This document shows positions 1 to 8,499 of a DNA stretch of 26,610 nt, piece after piece. Under the pieces are notes generated by a model. It saw nothing but the letters and a program-made list of their open reading frames with translations. It was not told where the DNA came from and searched no databases. Position 1 is the first letter of the stretch, and each line of letters begins with the position of its first letter. This DNA comes from Deltaproteobacteria bacterium UBA6601. Lineage in GTDB: Bacteria > Myxococcota_A > UBA796 > UBA9615. Location: the NCBI GenBank assembly GCA_002433485.1, contig DJIF01000048.1, positions 2,995 through 29,604 on the forward strand. Direction: 5' to 3'. The position numbers and the translations under genes are program-made.

Positions 1-1
1 C

Positions 2-1165
2 GATGGCATCGATAACAACTGCGACAGCAGCCTTGGAGGTGATGAGATCGATGATGATGGTGACGGAGTCTCCGAGTGTGATCAGGACTGTGATGACACG
101 GATTCGCTGCGCTTTCCCGGCAGCCTTGAGCTTTGCGATGGGGTTGATAACGACTGCGATGCGACCACAGAGGCTCTCGGTGGCGAGGTCGATGCAGACG
201 GCGATCTGGTGCTCAGCTGCTTGGACTGTGATGACGATCCGGCCAGCGGCGTACTGGTCTTTCCCGGTGCTCCGGAAGTGTGCAACTCGGTAGACGACGA
301 CTGTGATGGCACGGTTGATGTGGGTGCCAGTGATGAGAGCACCTGGTACTTCGACGCCGACGGTGATGGGGTTGGTGGTCTGCTGTTGACTCAGGTCGCC
401 TGTGCAGCTCCCGCGGGCTACGTGGCCAGCTCCGACGACTGCGCCGAACTCGATGCCAATAGCTATCCCGGCGCTGCTGAGATCTGTGACGGTGCCGATA
501 ACGACTGCAACGGTCTGGTGGATGACGGTAGCGGTGCTGCTGGAACCCTCTGGTACGCCGACTCGGATGCCGATGGTTATGGGGATCCGGGCAGCAGCAC
601 GACGGCCTGCTCTCAGCCCGTCGGCTTTGTGACCAACAGTCTCGATTGTGATGACGGCAATGCCGCTACTAATCCCACCAGCTACGAGATCTGTGACGGT
701 CTGGACAACAACTGTATCGGCGGTGTGGACGAGGCCGGCTCGCTGGATGCTGACGACTGGTACGTTGACTCTGATGGTGACGGTTTTGGTGCCATCGGCA
801 CTCCCGTCTCATCCTGCAGTCAGCCGGCGGGCTATGCCGGCAACGCTGCCGACTGCAATGATGACCCCAACAACGGTGGCGCTGACATTCATCCCAACGC
901 CTCAGAATTCTGCAACAACATCGATGATGACTGCGACGGCACCGCTGATGATGGTGCCGTTGATGCCTCGCTCTGGTACGTCGATGCCGACGGTGACAGT
1001 TACGGGCATCCGACTACCAGTAGCTTCGCTTGTACTCAGCCCAACGGCAGTGTCGGTACCAATACCGACTGCGACGATACTGAGAGCACGATCAATCCAG
1101 GCTCTCCTGAGCTGTGCGACAGCATTGATAACGATTGCAACGGCGAGGTGGATGATGCCGAGGCG
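2..1165 (+). repeat. MopE-type Asp/Cys repeat array
   Basis: About seven degenerate protein-level repeats run from the window edge. Early units are compact (about 40 residues). Later units are about 60-65 residues because each gains a WYVDxDGDxxG segment and a CxQPxG segment. DNA similarity between units is partial, so they look diverged rather than recently duplicated. Confidence 0.8.
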
Positions 1166-1978
1166 GTGGGAGCCGATCAGAACTGTGTGGCCAGTGACTG
1201 TCAGGAGGTCTTTGACGCCACCAGTGTGGCGGCCATCGATGGCGACTACTGGATATCGCCCGATGGGGGCGCTGCCTTTGAAGCGCACTGCGAGCATACG
1301 ACTCAGGACGGGGGTTGGACGTTGGTGATGAACGTCGAGCCAAACGACGGCAATCAGGTGACCTATACCAATACCGCGTTCTGGCTCGATGACGCTGAAT
1401 TCGGTCAGCTGTCGAGCGCCTTCATCAATGACTACAAAGGGCCGGCTGCCTGGCGGATGACAGCCACCAATATCATGGTTCAGGTGGCCAGTCCGGGAGC
1501 TGCCGGTGCGGTGATTGGTTGGAAAGCCTGGTCCATGGGGGCGCGCACCTACGACAGTTTCTTTCATAGTTCTGACAACACCATTCAGACCAGCGCGGTC
1601 TTGAATTCAGATCTGGCCGCTGTCTATGACTATGAAGCGGTGATCAAGTTGGGTACCCATCTGCGCTCCAATATGGCCCATGGCCCCAATACCGATCGGT
1701 CCCGGCTGGCGGCCGATACCTACAGCCCCCACGGTGACGACAACCAGCCTGGACTGGGCACTCAGATGAACGCTGGTTGCTGCGGCTTGAACTATCGCAA
1801 TCGGGATGTGGAACTGTGGGTCAATAGCAGCGACAACCTGTGGTGCACCGCACCGAGTACCGGTTCCTTTGCCTGGATCGGCAACGATGGTTTCTGCGGC
1901 GGTAGTTGTGGTAGTTGTGACTCGAACGCCGGCCCGGCCTACAGCCCCTATTGGACCTATCGTATTTACGTGCGTTGA
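2..1978 (+). CDS. MopE-repeat surface protein with C-terminal fibrinogen-like domain (5' partial)
   Basis: The reading frame is open to the left edge, so the N-terminus, including any signal peptide, is missing; an internal ATG at 209 lies inside a repeat and is not the start. The visible 658 residues begin with about seven MopE-type putative metal-binding repeats (a CDD-type segment, a PG(A/S)xE(I/L/V)C segment, then (I/V)D(N/D)(D/N)C(D/N)G). From about the third repeat each unit gains a preceding WYxDxDGD segment. From about residue 400 to the end is a fibrinogen-like domain with the diagnostic C...DGGWTLV core and a Cys/Gly-rich tail (GCCG, CGGSCGSC). Such domains bind sugars or proteins in animals, and bacterial copies are mostly uncharacterised. 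I infer an exported Ca2+- or metal-stabilised stalk with a binding head. A lipoprotein gene follows 64 bases downstream, possibly co-transcribed. Confidence 0.88.
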   Translation, partial: DGIDNNCDSSLGGDEIDDDGDGVSECDQDCDDTDSLRFPGSLELCDGVDNDCDATTEALGGEVDADGDLVLSCLDCDDDPASGVLVFPGAPEVCNSVDDDCDGTVDVGASDESTWYFDADGDGVGGLLLTQVACAAPAGYVASSDDCAELDANSYPGAAEICDGADNDCNGLVDDGSGAAGTLWYADSDADGYGDPGSSTTACSQPVGFVTNSLDCDDGNAATNPTSYEICDGLDNNCIGGVDEAGSLDADDWYVDSDGDGFGAIGTPVSSCSQPAGYAGNAADCNDDPNNGGADIHPNASEFCNNIDDDCDGTADDGAVDASLWYVDADGDSYGHPTTSSFACTQPNGSVGTNTDCDDTESTINPGSPELCDSIDNDCNGEVDDAEAVGADQNCVASDCQEVFDATSVAAIDGDYWISPDGGAAFEAHCEHTTQDGGWTLVMNVEPNDGNQVTYTNTAFWLDDAEFGQLSSAFINDYKGPAAWRMTATNIMVQVASPGAAGAVIGWKAWSMGARTYDSFFHSSDNTIQTSAVLNSDLAAVYDYEAVIKLGTHLRSNMAHGPNTDRSRLAADTYSPHGDDNQPGLGTQMNAGCCGLNYRNRDVELWVNSSDNLWCTAPSTGSFAWIGNDGFCGGSCGSCDSNAGPAYSPYWTYRIYVR

Positions 1979-2042
1979 GCCGCTTTAGGTGAAGTGTCCG
2001 ACAGCATCCGACACACAATGCAACGGCTTTTTTAGGCACATG

Positions 2043-3803
2043 ATGGTTAGCGTTCAACAGCGCGTCTCGTTGCAGGCCAGCTTGTTGCTGGCCTGCTCCT
2101 TGCTATGGGCCCTTGGCGGCTGCCGCCCTGATCTTGAAATTCAGTTGCCGCCCACGGGGGCCATGCTTGTTGGTGATGCTCCGGTAGAGGTGGTCGTCAA
2201 TGGTGTAGCTGGCGCGGCCCAGGTCGAGGGCCTCGATAATGACCCTGGTGAGCTGGTCGAGGCGGATGACGAGGGCCGAGTCAGTCGCTTCGTACCGGCC
2301 CACGACGGCCTGGGTTTTGTGACGGTGGTTACTGAGGGCTCGCCAAGGGCTTACGCGGTGCGTTCCTGGCATCAGGGTGAGTTTCTGGATCCCGCTGAAC
2401 TTCAGCGAGACGTCGCGACCGGGCGCCTGGACCAGCCGCTGCTCGACTCGGTAACTGCCCTTGTAGGCCAGAGTCTGGCTCAATCCAACCTGGCTCGTTA
2501 CGCCGTCAATCCAGTGGTTTTAGATACCCCAGTGGGAGACTTGCTGCTCAACATCCGCGATGCCGGAGCGGAGAATGTTCATATTGACGCTCAGGTCGAT
2601 GCGGCCGGGCTGGTTCGTCTTACCGCTCGTCTCACCGGCGTGCAGATCTGGTACCAGGCGGAGCAGGCCAGCCTTAATTGGGCCATCGACTACGGCACCG
2701 CGGCAGATCCGATCTATGGGGTTGGCAGCTTTGATTGGGTCGAGATTGCCGGGTTCATTAATCTGCCCTCGCTGCTGTGTGATCCGGACCCGACCCTGCC
2801 CTGTGAGGCGGGCAGCTTTCTTAACGAGGTCGTGGTTACTCATAGCGAGGCCGCTGTTGATGATCCTAACTGTGAGCTGTTGTGGGGCTTGCTGGACCTT
2901 TGCGGCGTGGTGAGTTCTTCTCTTGAAGAGCAGCTGCCGGGCCCGCTGGCCGCGGTGGCTGAGGCCGCTGCCGCCCATGTGCTCAAGCATCTGGTGCAGT
3001 CCCTGGACCCGGTGCTGGACGTGCAGTTTGAGCGCCCTATCCAGCGGCAGCTCAGCCTGACTGGAGTTCGGGCTGAAGATCACTCGGTGGTGCTGGAGTA
3101 CAGCGGCTTTATAGGCGCCGTTACGCCCGAGGTGGCAGCCTCAGATCAGGGCGTCTTAAAGCGTCCTATGACCAGCCCTGGAGGCAGCGGCATCTGTGTT
3201 GGGCGCCCTGCGATCAACGCGCTGTCTTTTGCTGCCTGGGATGCCGGCAACCTTCGTAATATTGAATTCGATAACGGCCAGTTGGTGAGTTTTGGTTTGC
3301 CCGCTCAGGTGCCCTGGACGGATATCCGCAAGGCCACCATTGAGGCTCTGTTGCCGCCGGTGCTGGAGTATCGAGAGGACTCAGCCTGGCTGGATCTAGG
3401 TGGCATTCGCGCGGTGGTTGATGCTGGCACATGGGGCGAAGCGGTTCTGTTTGCGGCAGGACAGATGCCGGTGCGAGTTGCCGCCAATGACCAAGGTGGG
3501 CTCACTCTGGTGCTTAACCTGGCTGATGACGGTTCACGACAGACCCGCGTGCTCGGGGTTGGCTTTGATGAGGCTCACCCCTTGTTGGATCGGGGGATGG
3601 CCCTTGAGATCATTGAGGCGGTGGTGCCGGGCTTGATGTCGCAGGTGTTGAGGGACCTGGCCAACCTGACGATCCCGGAGATCGTCATTCCACCGCTTGC
3701 AGGTAGCGGGGCGGTGGACCTCACTGGTCAGGTGATGATGGCCAGCGAAGCGGTGCGTATTGTCGAGGATGCCTGGTGCGTGCCCACCACGTTGGAGTTT
3801 TGA
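2043..3803 (+). CDS. Lipoprotein of unknown function, possible TULIP/BPI-like fold
   Basis: This is a 586-residue predicted lipoprotein. The frame is open from a GTG at 1989, but I chose the ATG at 2043 because it gives a normal signal peptide (MVSVQQRV, hydrophobic core, lipobox LGGC with Cys27) and has an AGG six bases upstream; an ATG at 2040 is equally usable. I do not recognise a family with certainty. The body alternates beta-rich stretches with amphipathic segments. A segment near residue 400 (NALSFAAWDAGNL) and the closing IPEIVIPPL stretch recall bacterial BPI/TULIP-like lipid-binding proteins, where an N-x-hydrophobic-AxWxxG motif is common; this is an inference from memory of motifs. 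It follows the fibrinogen-domain gene in the same direction and converges with the next gene. Confidence 0.8.
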   Translation: MVSVQQRVSLQASLLLACSLLWALGGCRPDLEIQLPPTGAMLVGDAPVEVVVNGVAGAAQVEGLDNDPGELVEADDEGRVSRFVPAHDGLGFVTVVTEGSPRAYAVRSWHQGEFLDPAELQRDVATGRLDQPLLDSVTALVGQSLAQSNLARYAVNPVVLDTPVGDLLLNIRDAGAENVHIDAQVDAAGLVRLTARLTGVQIWYQAEQASLNWAIDYGTAADPIYGVGSFDWVEIAGFINLPSLLCDPDPTLPCEAGSFLNEVVVTHSEAAVDDPNCELLWGLLDLCGVVSSSLEEQLPGPLAAVAEAAAAHVLKHLVQSLDPVLDVQFERPIQRQLSLTGVRAEDHSVVLEYSGFIGAVTPEVAASDQGVLKRPMTSPGGSGICVGRPAINALSFAAWDAGNLRNIEFDNGQLVSFGLPAQVPWTDIRKATIEALLPPVLEYREDSAWLDLGGIRAVVDAGTWGEAVLFAAGQMPVRVAANDQGGLTLVLNLADDGSRQTRVLGVGFDEAHPLLDRGMALEIIEAVVPGLMSQVLRDLANLTIPEIVIPPLAGSGAVDLTGQVMMASEAVRIVEDAWCVPTTLEF

Positions 3804-3868
3804 ACTCAGCCTGATTTGCACCGGTGCCGGGTCTGGGCAGACCGCTTGCTTCCCGTTGCGACAGGCCT

Positions 3869-5992
3869 TCAGCAGCCGTCATCATTACCCTGTTGAGTTG
3901 CGGAGCCGGTGATGGATGTGTTGGCAAGGAAGCTGCTGACGCTGCTGGCGCAGAGCAACGGGTTGTGGCGCACTGAGGCGCTGCCCAGCACCGATGTCAG
4001 GTTTGCCAGTCCGCTGATGTCGTTCAGCCAGTCGTTGCCGCTGATGGTCAGGTCGCCGCCGATGTAGCTCAGGCTCGACAGCTCGTCTAAGTCGGTCGCG
4101 TCGATCCAGTTGATGGTCAGGTCGCCATCGATCGTGTGGAGGCTGTCCAGTCCCGCCAGACTGGGCAGGTTGAATAGTTGGTCGAGGGTCAGGCTGCCAA
4201 CGGACGTCAGATTGCTCAGACCAGAGATGTCAGTCAGGGCAGGGTTGGATAGGTCCAGATGACCGCTAACTTCGCTCAGGCTTGCCAGACCGTCCAGATC
4301 GGTGAGGCCTGCGTGAAAGGGCAGGATCAGGTCATCGCCGACCAGGCTGAGGTTTGCGAGGCCGTCAATGCTGGCCAGCGCGTCGTTGCCGAGCAAGGCC
4401 AGGCTCCCACCGACGATCTCAAGGCTGCTTAAGCCATGGATGTTGCTGAGGTGCTGGTTGTCCGCGATGTGAAGGCCCGTGCCATAGGTGGGGTCACTGC
4501 CAAGCACCATCTCAAGACTGGAAAGGCCTTCTAAGGTGAGGAGTGCCGGGTTCTCTTCAATCGACAGCCATCCACCGATGGTGGTGAGGTTGTCCAGTCC
4601 GGCCAGACCGGTCATGGAATCGTTCTGCAGGATTTCGACGGCCCCGTCTACGATAGTGAGACCGGATAGACCATTGAAGTTGGTGAGGTTGCTGCTCGCA
4701 ACCAACAGGTCCCCGTAGATTCGGCCGAGGCTGGATAGGAAACTTAGGTCCGGTATCGCGTCACCAACAATGGCCAGGTCCCCCGAAATGCTGCCGCAGT
4801 TGGTGAGCTCGGCTAGGTTGGTCGCCGTTGTCCAGAGGTCAACCGTGTAGCTGTTTGCGCAGGCGATGTCAGCGCTACCATCACAGTCTTGATCGATGGC
4901 GTCGTCGACCAGCTCCGGTGCCCCGGGGAAGCTCAGCGGGTCGCTGTCGTCGCAGTCTGCAAGTAGCCCGTAGTAAGCAAGGCAGCCGGGTGTGTTGCCG
5001 TCGAAGCTGCCATCTCCATCTCCATCGAAGTCTTCGTCGATGCTGGCGTTGCAGTTGTTGTCCTGTCCATCACAAAGCTCGGTATTGCCAGCAAAGTTCT
5101 GGGCGTCGGAGTCATCGCAGTCCGCTCCGGTCAGACTGCCGTCGCAGTCACCGTCCAGCGTGACCGCCAACAGGTCGGGGTCGGTGTCGTCGCAATCTAC
5201 CGGTGCTACTTCTGCTGAAAAGCCGTCTCCATCGGAGTCGTTGCCGTCGACGAGATCACAGTTCTGGTCAACGCCATCGCCAGGTACGTCGCCGGTGCCA
5301 GGATAGATCAGGGAATTGCTCTCATCGCAATCCCCGGAGCAGGGGCTGAAGCCGTCCTGGTCTTTGTCGACTCCATAGATCAGGGGGTTGCTGTCGTCGC
5401 AGTCGTTGCAGGCGAAAAACGCGTCGCCGTCGCCGTCAACCTCGTCTGTTGGGATATTGCCATCGCAGTCCGTATCGATCCCGTCGCAGGCTTCGACTGC
5501 GCCCGGGTAGATGACTGGCTCAGTGTCGTTGCAGTCGCCGTCGCAGCTTGAATGCCCATCGCTGTCCCGGTCTTCCTGGTTGAGTAGTGGGTCGTTGGGA
5601 TCACAGTCTTGCTCGTCTGAGGTGCCGTCAGCATCCATGTCCGCTTCGTCGCTGCCATCGCAGTTTTCATCGATCCCGTTTCCCGGGCTCTCGGTGGCGC
5701 CTGGATTGACGTTTGGATTGTTGTCGTCACAGTCGTAAAGGGCTGGCTCAGAGAGATCCTCGTTAGCGGGGTAGCCGTCGCCATCTGCATCCAGCCCGTC
5801 GAAGCCATCACAGTTCTGGTCGATGTTGTCGCCGTAGCTGTCAGGCGCTCCGGGGTAGATGGCCGCATCACCGGGGTCGCAGTCTGATGAGTCCTGGCTG
5901 CCGTCGCCATCAAAGTCCTGCAGAACCTCGCTGGTCGGTCCGCAGCCGAACCCGAAAATGGCGACTGCAAGGCACAGGGTCCCGCGCTTCAT
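3869..5992 (-). CDS. MopE-repeat lipoprotein with leucine-rich L-domain-like head
   Basis: This 707-residue lipoprotein starts at an ATG preceded by a strong GGAGG ribosome site about six bases away. The signal peptide ends in FGFGC (Cys17). Residues about 25-376 are roughly seven to nine MopE-type repeats (DxDGDG, CDD, YPGA, IDxNCDG). Residues about 385-690 are about ten leucine-rich repeats of roughly 23-24 residues of the form GLxxLxxVGGDLxIxxNxxL, resembling the receptor L-domain/ECM33-type right-handed solenoid. The tail is short and ends in a Cys. It is probably an outer-membrane lipoprotein displaying a solenoid on a metal- or Ca2+-stabilised stalk, with a binding or adhesion role by inference. 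It converges with the upstream lipoprotein gene across a 65-base gap. Confidence 0.9.
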   Translation of the reverse strand: MKRGTLCLAVAIFGFGCGPTSEVLQDFDGDGSQDSSDCDPGDAAIYPGAPDSYGDNIDQNCDGFDGLDADGDGYPANEDLSEPALYDCDDNNPNVNPGATESPGNGIDENCDGSDEADMDADGTSDEQDCDPNDPLLNQEDRDSDGHSSCDGDCNDTEPVIYPGAVEACDGIDTDCDGNIPTDEVDGDGDAFFACNDCDDSNPLIYGVDKDQDGFSPCSGDCDESNSLIYPGTGDVPGDGVDQNCDLVDGNDSDGDGFSAEVAPVDCDDTDPDLLAVTLDGDCDGSLTGADCDDSDAQNFAGNTELCDGQDNNCNASIDEDFDGDGDGSFDGNTPGCLAYYGLLADCDDSDPLSFPGAPELVDDAIDQDCDGSADIACANSYTVDLWTTATNLAELTNCGSISGDLAIVGDAIPDLSFLSSLGRIYGDLLVASSNLTNFNGLSGLTIVDGAVEILQNDSMTGLAGLDNLTTIGGWLSIEENPALLTLEGLSSLEMVLGSDPTYGTGLHIADNQHLSNIHGLSSLEIVGGSLALLGNDALASIDGLANLSLVGDDLILPFHAGLTDLDGLASLSEVSGHLDLSNPALTDISGLSNLTSVGSLTLDQLFNLPSLAGLDSLHTIDGDLTINWIDATDLDELSSLSYIGGDLTISGNDWLNDISGLANLTSVLGSASVRHNPLLCASSVSSFLANTSITGSATQQGNDDGC
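3952..4807 (-). repeat. Leucine-rich L-domain-like repeat array
   Basis: About ten consecutive units of roughly 70 bases each encode GLxxLxx(V/I)xGxLxIxxNxxLxxI. The regular spacing and the buried Leu/Ile pattern imply a beta-solenoid. Confidence 0.75.
4864..5914 (-). repeat. MopE-type Asp/Cys repeat array
   Basis: Seven to nine diverged repeats with DxDGDG, DCDDxxP, YPGA and (G/A)(I/V)D(Q/E/T)(N/D)CDG blocks form the stalk of the minus-strand lipoprotein. Some units lack the usual first Cys of the EICDG block (for example the SYGDNIDQNCDG and PGNGIDENCDG forms). Confidence 0.8.
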
Positions 5993-6259
5993 TGCTTCCT
6001 CCGTGCCCGCATCCTAGCGGACTTGGTGCCCTCGCTACGGGTCAATAGGGGAGCTGGTGGACACCTGGCTGGAGAACTTTGCCAGTCATTACTCTGTCTT
6101 TGCTGGTCAAATGGCTTGCAGTGACTGTTGCCACGGGTAACAATCTGGACCTGACCACCTTGCCGGAAATCACCAGCCACGAGGTCTGTTATTCGCTCAA
6201 GACGTAGCAATTCAAGCGGAGCGCGGCAGCGCCCCGCATCGCAGGCCTTAGCCTCGCCG

Positions 6260-7705
6260 GTGCTCGCTGAAGGTGTCGCCGCCGGCGCCGCCGAAGCGGC
6301 CTCACCTCGCAGCGCCAGCTCACAGTTCGCCCTGCAACGTCGCGCGCTTTCGCCCAGGGATGATGGTCGTGAGCTGCAGCTCCGCCCGGGTGGCAAGGGC
6401 CGCAAGGGTGCCAAAGAGAGCCGCGCTCGGGCTGCGGAAGGGGTTGCTGGCGGTGGCGGAGCTCTACCTCACGCCGAAGCGATCCAGAAGTCCTTCGGCA
6501 GTCATGACCTCAGTTCGGTGCGCGGTCATGTGGGTGGCAAGGCCGCCGGGGCTGCCTCGGACATTGGCGCTCAGGCCTATGCCATGGGCAACGATGTTGC
6601 ATTTGCCAGCACACCAGATCTACACACCGCGGCCCATGAGGCGGCCCATGTGGTCCAGCAGCGTGCTGGTGTTCAGTTACAGGGCGGGATGGGCAAGGAG
6701 GGGGACGCCTACGAGCGCCAGGCCGACGCTGTCGCCGATGCGGTCGTCCAGGGTCGTTCGGCGGAGCCTATTCTCAACCGCACTGCCGGGCCGGCTGGCT
6801 CTAGCGGTGCGTTGCAGAAGCGGGAGCTGCCCAAGAAGCAGGTCTCTGCCCAGGCGATGACCCGTATTGGCCAGGCGCGCAAGGCCATTGACCACACCAA
6901 GCAGGTGCTAAAGCACGGCGCCGGCAACCAGAAAGAGGCCCTTGAGGCGACCCGCTTTAACAGCTACTTCCGGATGGCGGCGATGCGCGATCACGAAGCC
7001 TGGCACATCGACCCCGGGGTTCGTGCCCTGGCGCGTAAGTATCCGGAGGCTCTGGTGGCGGCCAAGGCCGACCTCGCTCAAGGGGGCAACTGCGGCGAGC
7101 ATGCCATGGTGGCTTTTGACTATCTGCGCCAGATTGCCGGTAGCGACGAGGTGAATCGAGTCTCAGTGAAGGGCCTGGATCACGCCTTTGTTCTCATCGG
7201 TTCCATCAAGAAGGATGACGATGGTGAGATTGGCGCCTGTGACCCCTGGCCGACCCGGCCCACCGCCTGCCTGTGGGAGGACCACTTTGCCCACGCCGCT
7301 AAATCGGAGATCAACGTTGCCAATTCGGTGAGTGGTGATGATGCGGACGTTAAGGCTGCTATTGCAAGTGGCTTGAGCTTGTCGGCCAAGGGGCAGATGT
7401 ACGTCAAGCACGCCTACGATGAGCAAAAGACTCGCGAGGCGATTGAGGAGGGCACCAGGAGAGAGGCTCCCAGCGATGAGCATCCAGAGGGGATCAAGCC
7501 CTGGATCTGGGATCATGCCAATGCGGCTAGCGATGAATTCGATTACGTCGGTCCAGAGCCTGCCCCGCCGTCCGAGCAGGCCCAGGCGCCCGCAGCGGAC
7601 TCGGCCCTGGCGAGCGCCTCGACCGGTGCTGGTGCAGCCCAGACCGAAGACCAGGGGCAGGGCGGCTTTGGCGCCTTCATTGCCTGGTTGCGTCGCTTTA
7701 TCTGA
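6260..7705 (+). CDS. DUF4157 (eCIS-core domain) protein with possible Cys-His-Asp catalytic domain
   Basis: This is a 481-residue protein. An Ala/Arg-rich, probably disordered N-terminus precedes a DUF4157 domain at about residues 69-165: LPHAEAIQKSFG, SSVRGHVG, a GAQAYAMGNDVAF block and HEAAHVVQQ, in which HEAAH (126-130) matches an HExxH zinc motif. After a helical linker, residues about 270-345 contain GGNCGEHA (Cys278), LDHAFVLIG (His308) and ACDPWPT (Asp328). That order and spacing suit a papain-like or transglutaminase-like Cys-His-Asp hydrolase; this is an inference. DUF4157 is known from extracellular contractile injection system loci and from toxins elsewhere, but no sheath, tube or baseplate gene is in this window. 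The GTG start is weak: the frame is open back to 6155 with no ATG, so the true start may be upstream at a rare codon. A small lipoprotein gene follows 25 bases later. Confidence 0.8.
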   Translation: MLAEGVAAGAAEAASPRSASSQFALQRRALSPRDDGRELQLRPGGKGRKGAKESRARAAEGVAGGGGALPHAEAIQKSFGSHDLSSVRGHVGGKAAGAASDIGAQAYAMGNDVAFASTPDLHTAAHEAAHVVQQRAGVQLQGGMGKEGDAYERQADAVADAVVQGRSAEPILNRTAGPAGSSGALQKRELPKKQVSAQAMTRIGQARKAIDHTKQVLKHGAGNQKEALEATRFNSYFRMAAMRDHEAWHIDPGVRALARKYPEALVAAKADLAQGGNCGEHAMVAFDYLRQIAGSDEVNRVSVKGLDHAFVLIGSIKKDDDGEIGACDPWPTRPTACLWEDHFAHAAKSEINVANSVSGDDADVKAAIASGLSLSAKGQMYVKHAYDEQKTREAIEEGTRREAPSDEHPEGIKPWIWDHANAASDEFDYVGPEPAPPSEQAQAPAADSALASASTGAGAAQTEDQGQGGFGAFIAWLRRFI

Positions 7706-7730
7706 TCGGTTTGGGAGCTTTTCTTTGCGG

Positions 7731-8384
7731 ATGGAGCTTAGGTTGCAGCAGCGGCTAAACCCTGGTGACCGTCGAGCTTGGTTCCGCCTCTCGTCGTTCC
7801 TGATGAGCGGTTTGTTGCTGATCGGCAGCGGCTGCTCTTCGCCCCCTGCTGTGACTTCTGCCTCTACCGTGTCTGCTGCGCCGCAAGCTGCTGCTGCACC
7901 AGCGAGCCCTTCTTCTCACGTCAGTGGCCCAGCTGGGGCCGCACAATCGGAGGCCGCCGTGCCTGAACTGAAATTTGTCGCTGGCCCCGCGCTCACTCCC
8001 GTCTCTGAACTGCGAAGCTGGCTTGGTTCCCATCGAGACACCCTGATCCGGATCCCCATGGCCATCGAGATGAGTGGTTTTGATGTGGGTCCGGCTTGGA
8101 TTGCGACAACCGCCGCTGACCCCGCCGCTGACGCTATCCATGTGACCCTCGACCAGGGTGCTCTGGGCGTTGGCCTGGTGGAGCGCCTCGGTGCGCTGTG
8201 TCAGGCTCCAACCCGCTGTGTGGTCTGGCTACAGGGTTACTGGAAGCCGACCCTCAGTGGTGGCCCGGACTTTGCTGCCCTTGAACTGCCTGGACCGAAG
8301 CGGGAACCCTTCTCTGTTCGGGATGTTGTGGGGCTGGTGGCCGCTGAGGATGCGGCCCGAGTCCAGGTCGCTGCCGTGCCCTGA
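7731..8384 (+). CDS. Small lipoprotein of unknown function
   Basis: This is a 217-residue predicted lipoprotein. The ATG at 7731 gives a basic n-region, a hydrophobic core (SSFLMSGLLLIG) and a lipobox-like GSGC (Cys35); the open frame extends further upstream but overlaps the previous gene. Residues about 36-75 are an Ala/Ser/Pro-rich linker, and the remaining 140 residues form a compact domain containing RCVVWLQGYW and a Cys pair (LCQAPTRC). I recognise no family. It starts 25 bases after the DUF4157 gene, so the two are probably co-transcribed. A role as partner, anchor or immunity protein for that product is possible but unsupported beyond adjacency. Confidence 0.75.
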   Translation: MELRLQQRLNPGDRRAWFRLSSFLMSGLLLIGSGCSSPPAVTSASTVSAAPQAAAAPASPSSHVSGPAGAAQSEAAVPELKFVAGPALTPVSELRSWLGSHRDTLIRIPMAIEMSGFDVGPAWIATTAADPAADAIHVTLDQGALGVGLVERLGALCQAPTRCVVWLQGYWKPTLSGGPDFAALELPGPKREPFSVRDVVGLVAAEDAARVQVAAVP

Positions 8385-8426
8385 GCCGCAGAGCTGAGGT
8401 CCTGCCTGGGAGAGGCATAACGGTGA

Positions 8427-8454
8427 TTCAGACTCGGTCTTCGCTGTGTAAGAT
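8427..8454 (+). promoter_or_regulatory. Possible sigma70-type promoter for the sulfur operon
   Basis: TTCAGA at 8427-8432 and TAAGAT at 8449-8454 are separated by 16 bases, 45 bases before the persulfide dioxygenase start. Four of six -35 bases match the consensus. The placement in the only gap before the operon supports it; the match itself is modest. Confidence 0.3.
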
Positions 8455-8499
8455 GAGCAGAGTCTTCTGTGTTGATGCCCGCTCATGGAATGCCTGACG

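Noticed and set aside
1995..2015. Short direct repeat TCCGACA...TCCGACA after the first gene
   Set aside because: Seven-base direct repeats a few bases apart are common; no inverted partner or regulator site is apparent.
3829..3840. GTCTGGGCAGAC hairpin between convergent genes, with a similar GTCTGCCAGAC at 26579-26589
   Set aside because: The stems are only four to five bases with tiny loops and no T-run; two such short motifs are expected by chance.
5989..6414. Minus-strand open frame upstream of the L-domain lipoprotein
   Set aside because: It overlaps the lipoprotein start and the 5' part of the DUF4157 gene, is Arg/Pro-rich as expected for a GC-rich shadow frame, and has no recognisable domain.
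6260..7705. Extracellular contractile injection system locus
   Set aside because: Only the DUF4157 domain points this way. No sheath, tube, baseplate, AAA ATPase or tail-fibre gene is present in the window.
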